Virus record (IMG/VR): IMGVR_UViG_3300033150_001569
Coordinates: 58,308-122,307 of that record
DNA length: 64,000 nt
Source: a virus
Strand: one strand, 5' to 3'
Shown piece by piece: positions 59,682-64,000 of the stretch. Position 1 is the first letter of the stretch; every line of letters begins with the position of its first letter. A model generated the notes under the pieces. That model had not been told where the DNA came from and searched no databases. It saw only the letters and a list, made by a program, of their open reading frames with translations. The position numbers and the translations under genes are program-made.

Positions 59682-60306
59682 ATTCTTTCTCCATAAAGTT
59701 TACAAAATTAACAAAATTTTTAAGTTCATTTAATTTAGGATCAGTATAAAATTCTAAAAATTGTATTCCTAAATTTAAACTTTTTAACCATTCTATTGCT
59801 TTTTCAAATCTTAATTTAATATCTTGATGAAAATCTAATGAAGCATTATCATAAATATCATCCAAGCGATCAGATTTCATTTCAATATTAACTTCATTAT
59901 TATAACAATAAATAATTACATCAGGTAAAATAGGAATTCTATGAAAAAAATCTTTATACCATTGAGAAAAATCATGATATTTCTCACAAGATTTAGAAGC
60001 ATATATCATTCCTGATAAGAATGATCTGTCAGAAATAATATTAATTCCTTCTTTCAATTTAGGAATAACTAATTTAGATAAACTAATTTCTCTACTTTGT
60101 ATTAATTTTTCTTCTCTTTCTTCAGATGTAATATTTGATTTAGCAGATAAACATTCTTCTCTTAATTTTTTACATTTAGGTAAATCATCTCCACTATAAG
60201 GTTCAAATGTCCAAAAAGCATTTAGATATTTAGCATAATTTTTACTTAATGTGCTTTTATATACACCATCTCCACCTTCAAATGCTATATAACTATTTGA
60301 TTTCAT
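59674..60306 (-). CDS. Thymidylate kinase-like nucleotide kinase (210 aa)
   Basis: dTMP kinase pattern: YIAFEGGDGVYKSTLSKNYA (P-loop at residues ~11-19), FEPYSGDDLP (the TrEPgG region), NIISDRSFLSGMIYAS (DR..D/S....Y) and a LID-like region at KSDRLDDIYDN, then FHQDIKLRFEKAIEWL. Converts dTMP or a related dNMP to the diphosphate for phage DNA synthesis. The P-loop GK glycine is replaced by Tyr (GVYKST), which is unusual and may alter activity or substrate. Confidence 0.78.
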   Translation of the reverse strand: MKSNSYIAFEGGDGVYKSTLSKNYAKYLNAFWTFEPYSGDDLPKCKKLREECLSAKSNITSEEREEKLIQSREISLSKLVIPKLKEGINIISDRSFLSGMIYASKSCEKYHDFSQWYKDFFHRIPILPDVIIYCYNNEVNIEMKSDRLDDIYDNASLDFHQDIKLRFEKAIEWLKSLNLGIQFLEFYTDPKLNELKNFVNFVNFMEKEYV

Positions 60307-60324
60307 TATTATTTTTCCTTAATT

Positions 60325-61026
60325 TTAATTGTTTTCTCTATTAATTTCAGATAAACTTTTTGAAATATATTCAGGTTTATATTTTTTACCTTTATAAATG
60401 ATAATTTTATTAGTTTTAATTGAATATTTAATAAATGCTTCATATTTTCCTAATTGTCTACTTGCTTCTCTACCAGAAATAAATTTTAAAATATCATTTG
60501 GATTATTAATATTTGTTAATTTAACTTTTTTAGCAAAACTTGTTAAATAATTTTTTCTACAAGCAATTATTCTATTATATGTTACTTTTTGTTCACTTAC
60601 ATTCTCAGTATTTTCTTTTAATTCACAGTTACCTAATTCATAGTTTCCTTTATCTTCAATTCTACTTACTACTGGAGTTATCCATGCTTTTCTCTTAAAA
60701 AATTCATTAATCCAGAAATTAACACATTCTCTACTAGACCAAATTCTTTTTACTCCTTTAGCTCCATAATATTGATAAGATTTATTATTAGGATTAGGAT
60801 TATTACATCTTGTTCCTTGACCTACCCATGATTGATATGCTTTTTTAGCTAACCAATGAATATCTTTAATATTAGTTAAATTTATATATTTCCATTTACC
60901 ATTTTCAAAAATATAAACAGGATGATTTTTAATTTCTTCTAAAATTAATTTAGTATTATATTTATATAATTTTCCTTTTTGGTTTTTTAATCCTGTTTTA
61001 TTATATTTATATTTTTTTTCTTTCAC
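60325..61026 (-). CDS. HNH/NUMOD homing endonuclease-like protein (233 aa), GTG start
   Basis: The GTG at 61026 overlaps the recombinase TAG by 1 nt. Residues ~70-150 follow the phage HNH/AP2-type pattern (W...RC.N...Y.YYGAKGV......F..F, then SRIEDKGNYELGNCELKENT). Residues ~165-225 are a NUMOD1-like HTH repeat (FISGREASRQLGKYEAFIKY). The N-terminus resembles the NUMOD-like gene at 48854-49060. Placement immediately behind the recombinase suggests a free-standing homing endonuclease inserted between essential genes. Confidence 0.7.
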   Translation of the reverse strand: MKEKKYKYNKTGLKNQKGKLYKYNTKLILEEIKNHPVYIFENGKWKYINLTNIKDIHWLAKKAYQSWVGQGTRCNNPNPNNKSYQYYGAKGVKRIWSSRECVNFWINEFFKRKAWITPVVSRIEDKGNYELGNCELKENTENVSEQKVTYNRIIACRKNYLTSFAKKVKLTNINNPNDILKFISGREASRQLGKYEAFIKYSIKTNKIIIYKGKKYKPEYISKSLSEINRENN

Positions 61027-62270
61027 TATTTTTTTCCTACTTCAAATTCATCATTCTCATCAATTACATCAAAATCATTTTCTTTAGTAATATTATTAAT
61101 ATCTTTAATTTTACCATTATTAAGAAGTTCTATTTCATGATCAATACATTGATTAATAATATTATTTAATTTTTCAGATATATTTTTATTTCTTCTAAGA
61201 TATTTATATAAATCATTTTTACCATTAAATGATCTTTCATTTCCAGCATCATTTACAAACCATAAATTATCTCTATCTACTTTTTGAATATAATTTTTAC
61301 CTTGTTTATCAATCAGTTTATAATGTAAAGCTAAATCAACTAGTTCAGGAACAATATCTATACCCATTGGAGCATCACCCTCTCCATTAGAAATATAAAA
61401 TTGTGCAATTCCACCTTTAGGACCAAGTTTATTTTTTTCAAATAATAATTCATGTTTAAAACCAACTACTTTATCACCTTCTTTTATTTTCTCTTTAAAA
61501 TAAGCTCTCATTTTTAATGAGTTGTCAAAATCAAGTGCAGTAGCAAGGGAAACTCTCCATGATTTATCAAAAGCAAATTTCTTATCAGTGTTCATTCTTT
61601 CCTGACCAATCAATATAGCAACTGCATCTACTTCATCACATTCAATAGAAAAAGTTTTAATCCATTTACTTATTAATAGACTTTCTTCAGAAAATTCTCT
61701 AGCTTGAATATCTGTTTCTTTTTTAGCTTCTAATAATTTTTTCATACTTGCTGAAGACGGTGCCGCAGTAATGCTGTCAATGATTATAACAGGAAATTTA
61801 TTTTTTATTCCTTTTTCACGAAGTTTTTTAAATTTTTCAAATATTTTATTTATCAAAATAAACATCTCTTCTAAATTTCTAGGTTTGTGTAATCTATAAT
61901 ATTTTTTATTAATATTAAGTGTATCTAACCATTTGTTTTGTTTTCCAATCACACGCTCATATGCAAAATAATGTACTTCAGCATCACCTGTTCGTACACA
62001 TGATTCAGCAGTTAATAAAGCATATAATGTTTTTCCTGAATGAGCTTGAGAATGTATTATTTGACATACTCCAGTAGGAAATCCACCACATTTACTTGCT
62101 AAATTAAAAGAAGGTAATATATGTTTAATTATTCTTGTTTCTTTATTATTAATCATTCCAGATGGAGGTAATCCATCAGAAAACATATCCAACCAATCAT
62201 CACCAGATGATTTATTATTTTTATTAACTTTAGTATTTATATCAGTATCATTTTTCTTTTTTCTTGCCAT
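61026..62270 (-). CDS. UvsX/RecA-like recombinase (414 aa)
   Basis: Promotes strand exchange in recombination and recombination-dependent replication. Walker A is HSQAHSGKT (~residues 73-81), the upstream GGFPTGVCQIIH is the usual RecA lead-in, YFAYERVIGKQ follows strand 2, Walker B is PVIIIDSITA (~165), and a later LATALDFDNSLKMR segment corresponds to RecA loop 2. The C-terminal ~100 residues are acidic. Adjacent to the ssDNA-binding protein, as in T4-like replication systems. Ends in TAG. Confidence 0.88.
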   Translation of the reverse strand: MARKKKNDTDINTKVNKNNKSSGDDWLDMFSDGLPPSGMINNKETRIIKHILPSFNLASKCGGFPTGVCQIIHSQAHSGKTLYALLTAESCVRTGDAEVHYFAYERVIGKQNKWLDTLNINKKYYRLHKPRNLEEMFILINKIFEKFKKLREKGIKNKFPVIIIDSITAAPSSASMKKLLEAKKETDIQAREFSEESLLISKWIKTFSIECDEVDAVAILIGQERMNTDKKFAFDKSWRVSLATALDFDNSLKMRAYFKEKIKEGDKVVGFKHELLFEKNKLGPKGGIAQFYISNGEGDAPMGIDIVPELVDLALHYKLIDKQGKNYIQKVDRDNLWFVNDAGNERSFNGKNDLYKYLRRNKNISEKLNNIINQCIDHEIELLNNGKIKDINNITKENDFDVIDENDEFEVGKK

Positions 62271-62316
62271 AATTTTAAATCTCCTCTTGAGATTATTTAA
62301 ATAAATTTATTAATAT

Positions 62317-62475
62317 TTAAATTATTAAATTATTAATCTCCAAAATTGAATAATCAGGATAAATTTTATATTTATTTAATTCAGTATTTATACAATCAAT
62401 ACAACTATATTCATCTGTATTATTACTTTGTATATGTTCTACATAACCATGTTTTTCACAATTATCAAATTTCAT
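62317..62475 (-). CDS. Small Cys/His protein (52 aa)
   Basis: ATG at 62475 with a GGAG site (GGAGATTAAT). Encodes CEKHGYVEHIQ and YSCIDCINTEL; the C..HG....(20)C..C arrangement is a common phage zinc-binding minidomain. Lies between the SSB hairpin and the recombinase gene. Confidence 0.65.
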   Translation of the reverse strand: MKFDNCEKHGYVEHIQSNNTDEYSCIDCINTELNKYKIYPDYSILEINNLII

Positions 62476-62494
62476 ATTAATCTCCTAATATATT

Positions 62495-62520
62495 AAGGGG
62501 TAGAAATTAATCTACCCCTT
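62495..62520 (-). terminator. Perfect hairpin after the SSB gene (attenuator or mRNA end)
   Basis: AAGGGGTAGA (62495-62504) pairs with TCTACCCCTT (62511-62520), 6-nt loop. It is the most GC-rich stem in this part of the genome and lies just downstream of the SSB stop on the minus strand. There is no T tract after it (AATATATT follows), so it may be a weak terminator, a processing site or an mRNA-stabilising 3' end that favours SSB production. Confidence 0.6.
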
Positions 62521-62535
62521 ATAAATAAAATTAGT

Positions 62536-63561
62536 TTAAAATGGTATATCGTCAGATTTATTATCTTCTTCTACTACTTTACTAGGTTGTGATACTGTTT
62601 GATTTTGTTGTACTTGTGATTGTTGATTAACTTGTTGAGTATGAGGTTGTGTTTGAGCTTGTGGTTGAACATTAGGTTCAATTTTAGTTTCTTCAACTTT
62701 ATTATCAGTAATACTAGTTCCTGTTTTAAGTGAATCAACTCTATATGAATCAATTAATTTTGCCAAATATTCAATCATTTCATTACCTATAGAAGTGGTA
62801 AAATTACTTAAATCAATTGCAGGTGCTTCAAATAATTTTTTTATATCATCAGTTAATTGAATTCTAGGATCAAAATTACCTGTATATTTACCTTTTGATT
62901 TTCCTTCTCTTGTATATGTCATTCTAAATCCTAATGGATTTTGATCTATAAAAGGATTAAATTCTCGTCCTTCTCCTAATCTTTTTGTTTCATTTTCAAT
63001 TTCATTTCTAATAATATCTGCCATTGTTTTATTACATTGGAGAACTTGTTTTTTCTTTTCTCCTTCAACATTAGTTGGAATAAATCCAAAAAATGTTTCT
63101 TGTTGCCAACGCCAAGAATCTCTCCAACCAGGAGCATTATTTTCACGTAACATTGCTCCTCTTGTTATATTAATAGGTTCAATACCTTCAATTCCTTTTC
63201 CAATTGAAACAACAATTTCATCTTCATTAATATCACTATTTTTCAGTAATCTAAGATAATTACAAATAGGACATTTATTCATATGTAAATGTTCAAATAT
63301 ATCAGTTTTAGGATTAATTCCAAATTCAGGACAAATAAAAGATTTTTTCTTAATTACTTTTTTAATAAATTTATTTCCCTTAGAATCTGTTTCTTCAACT
63401 GATTCAACTACATGAATAAAATGTCTACAAGCATCATCCCAAAAAGTTTTTTGATCAAAAAATCCCTCTAAAATTCCTTTTTTTCTCCAATCATAAAAAC
63501 CAGCACCACCATTTTTGTTAAAAAGTTTGTTGTTAATTAAATTCTTAAGATTTCGTGCCAT
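62536..63561 (-). CDS. gp32-like ssDNA-binding protein (341 aa)
   Basis: Coats ssDNA at replication and recombination forks. The N-terminal ~250 residues resemble T4 gp32-type proteins with a zinc-binding set (CPEFGINPKTD, HLHMNKCPICNY: C..H..C..C at ~residues 77-100). Aromatic strands include WRDSWRWQQETFFGFIP. A Gln-rich linker (~290-325, QPQAQTQPHTQQ) leads to the acidic tip KSDDIPF, matching the partner-binding tip of bacterial SSB (DDDIPF). Followed by a strong hairpin and the recombinase. Confidence 0.85.
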   Translation of the reverse strand: MARNLKNLINNKLFNKNGGAGFYDWRKKGILEGFFDQKTFWDDACRHFIHVVESVEETDSKGNKFIKKVIKKKSFICPEFGINPKTDIFEHLHMNKCPICNYLRLLKNSDINEDEIVVSIGKGIEGIEPINITRGAMLRENNAPGWRDSWRWQQETFFGFIPTNVEGEKKKQVLQCNKTMADIIRNEIENETKRLGEGREFNPFIDQNPLGFRMTYTREGKSKGKYTGNFDPRIQLTDDIKKLFEAPAIDLSNFTTSIGNEMIEYLAKLIDSYRVDSLKTGTSITDNKVEETKIEPNVQPQAQTQPHTQQVNQQSQVQQNQTVSQPSKVVEEDNKSDDIPF

Positions 63562-63593
63562 ATTTCCTCCTTATAAAAAATGCACCTAATTAA

Positions 63594-63890
63594 TTAAAAA
63601 TATTTTCTCAAATAAAATATTATATCTTTTGCTGTTTCTGATGCTTTTTTTGGATCATCATCAAAAACAGATACTGATATACTATATTTATTATTTTCAT
63701 TTCTTTTTATTTCAATACAAGATTGTGTTTTATTATTATGTTCTATTTTCTGAATTATTTCATTACCAGATTCTTCTAAAGCTTTTTTAAATTCATCCTC
63801 AACTTGTTTTTTTAATTTATTATTTTCTTCTTTTTCTAAAATATTTTCATCTTCAAATTTTTCATTAATAATATTAATATCTCCTGGCAT
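63594..63890 (-). CDS. Hypothetical protein (98 aa)
   Basis: TAGGAGATT site. An acidic N-terminal helix (~20-45) is followed by strands (SCIEIKRNENNKYSISVSVF) and a final helix with DPKKASETAKDIIFYL. No family recognised. Sits immediately upstream of the SSB gene. Confidence 0.6.
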   Translation of the reverse strand: MPGDINIINEKFEDENILEKEENNKLKKQVEDEFKKALEESGNEIIQKIEHNNKTQSCIEIKRNENNKYSISVSVFDDDPKKASETAKDIIFYLRKYF

Positions 63891-63915
63891 AATAATCTCC
63901 TAATTATATATTATT

Positions 63916-64000
63916 TTATATTACCTCAAATCCCCAAACTCTACCTTTACCATCATTCCTATTAACTTCTACTACAAAATCAATTAATTTAACTCTTACT
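63916..64000 (-). CDS. C-terminal end of a gene entering from the right (partial)
   Basis: On the minus strand an open frame enters at the right edge and stops with TAA at 63918-63916, reading VRVKLIDFVVEVNRNDGKGR and then VWGFEVI. The start lies outside the window. Strand-rich C-terminus; no family can be named from 27 residues. Confidence 0.6.
   Translation of the reverse strand, partial: VRVKLIDFVVEVNRNDGKGRVWGFEVI

Noticed and set aside
1-64000. tRNA genes, rRNA genes, integrase/attachment sites, insertion sequences
   Set aside because: I looked through the gaps between genes and saw no cloverleaf-like segments, transposase-like frames or recombinase genes. Small structured RNAs could still be missed by eye.

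Overview
This window is part of the genome of a large, very AT-rich (roughly one quarter G+C by eye) contractile-tailed dsDNA bacteriophage (myovirus type), or a close relative of one. The evidence is a tail sheath, two tube-type proteins, a tail assembly chaperone with a -1 frameshift, a tape measure, a hub, a spike, a gp25-like wedge protein, a baseplate J protein and a P2-I-like protein on the plus strand. On the minus strand are a UvsX/RecA-like recombinase, a gp32-like ssDNA-binding protein, an SbcC/SbcD (gp46/gp47-like) pair and a thymidylate-kinase-like protein. Genes are tightly packed, often with ATGA or 1-nt overlaps and AAGGAG-type ribosome binding sites, and no tRNA gene was seen. 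The host is probably Gram-negative. The phage carries lipobox lipoproteins, a signal-peptide outer-membrane-barrel-like protein, heptosyltransferase-like (GT9) enzymes, a polysaccharide-pyruvyl-transferase-like enzyme and an Amidase_3 hydrolase.

Layout. 1-4.4 kb: end of a beta-helix protein, small unknowns, and a tail-completion gene that seems to be read through an A7 slippery site. 4.36-12.4 kb: sheath, tube, a strong terminator, a second tube-like protein, chaperone G with its -1 frame T extension, tape measure, tube-adaptor-like and LysM-like proteins. 12.4-32.1 kb: hub, spike, a 1439-residue protein with a Reg_prop-like beta-propeller, gp25, gpJ, then an Arg/Gly-rich protein and a KhpA-like KH protein, then a P2-I-like tail protein ending in a very long 20-residue repeat array. 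32.2-39 kb: fibre-type proteins and a recombining, less AT-rich locus of secreted lectin-like (LamG-type) genes with broken copies. 39-42.8 kb: lipoproteins, membrane proteins and a putative holin, plus the remnant of an HNH homing endonuclease. 42.9-44.16 kb: a two-gene unit behind a near-consensus sigma70 promoter, encoding a ribbon-helix-helix-like protein and a winged-helix/histidine-kinase fusion with an internal in-frame start.

The strands converge at 44162/44163. Reading right to left on the minus strand: a partial gene and an unknown gene, SSB, recombinase with a nested HNH/NUMOD gene, nucleotide kinase, small zinc-ribbon proteins, SbcD nuclease, a possible separate SbcD capping domain, a ClpP-like protease, an outer-membrane-type protein, SbcC, a NusG/RfaH-like factor beside a sigma-region-4-like protein, then a surface-glycan island (GT9, pyruvyl transferase, methyltransferase, GT9 fusion) and the amidase.

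Broadly, the plus strand builds the tail, its host-recognition parts and lysis or host-interface proteins. The minus strand handles replication, recombination, transcription control and probably remodelling of the host surface. The least ordinary parts are the RGG-like plus KH pair inside the baseplate operon, the winged-helix/kinase unit, the NusG-like and sigma-like pair, the split Mre11-like protein, the phage-encoded outer-membrane protein and the second possible programmed frameshift.
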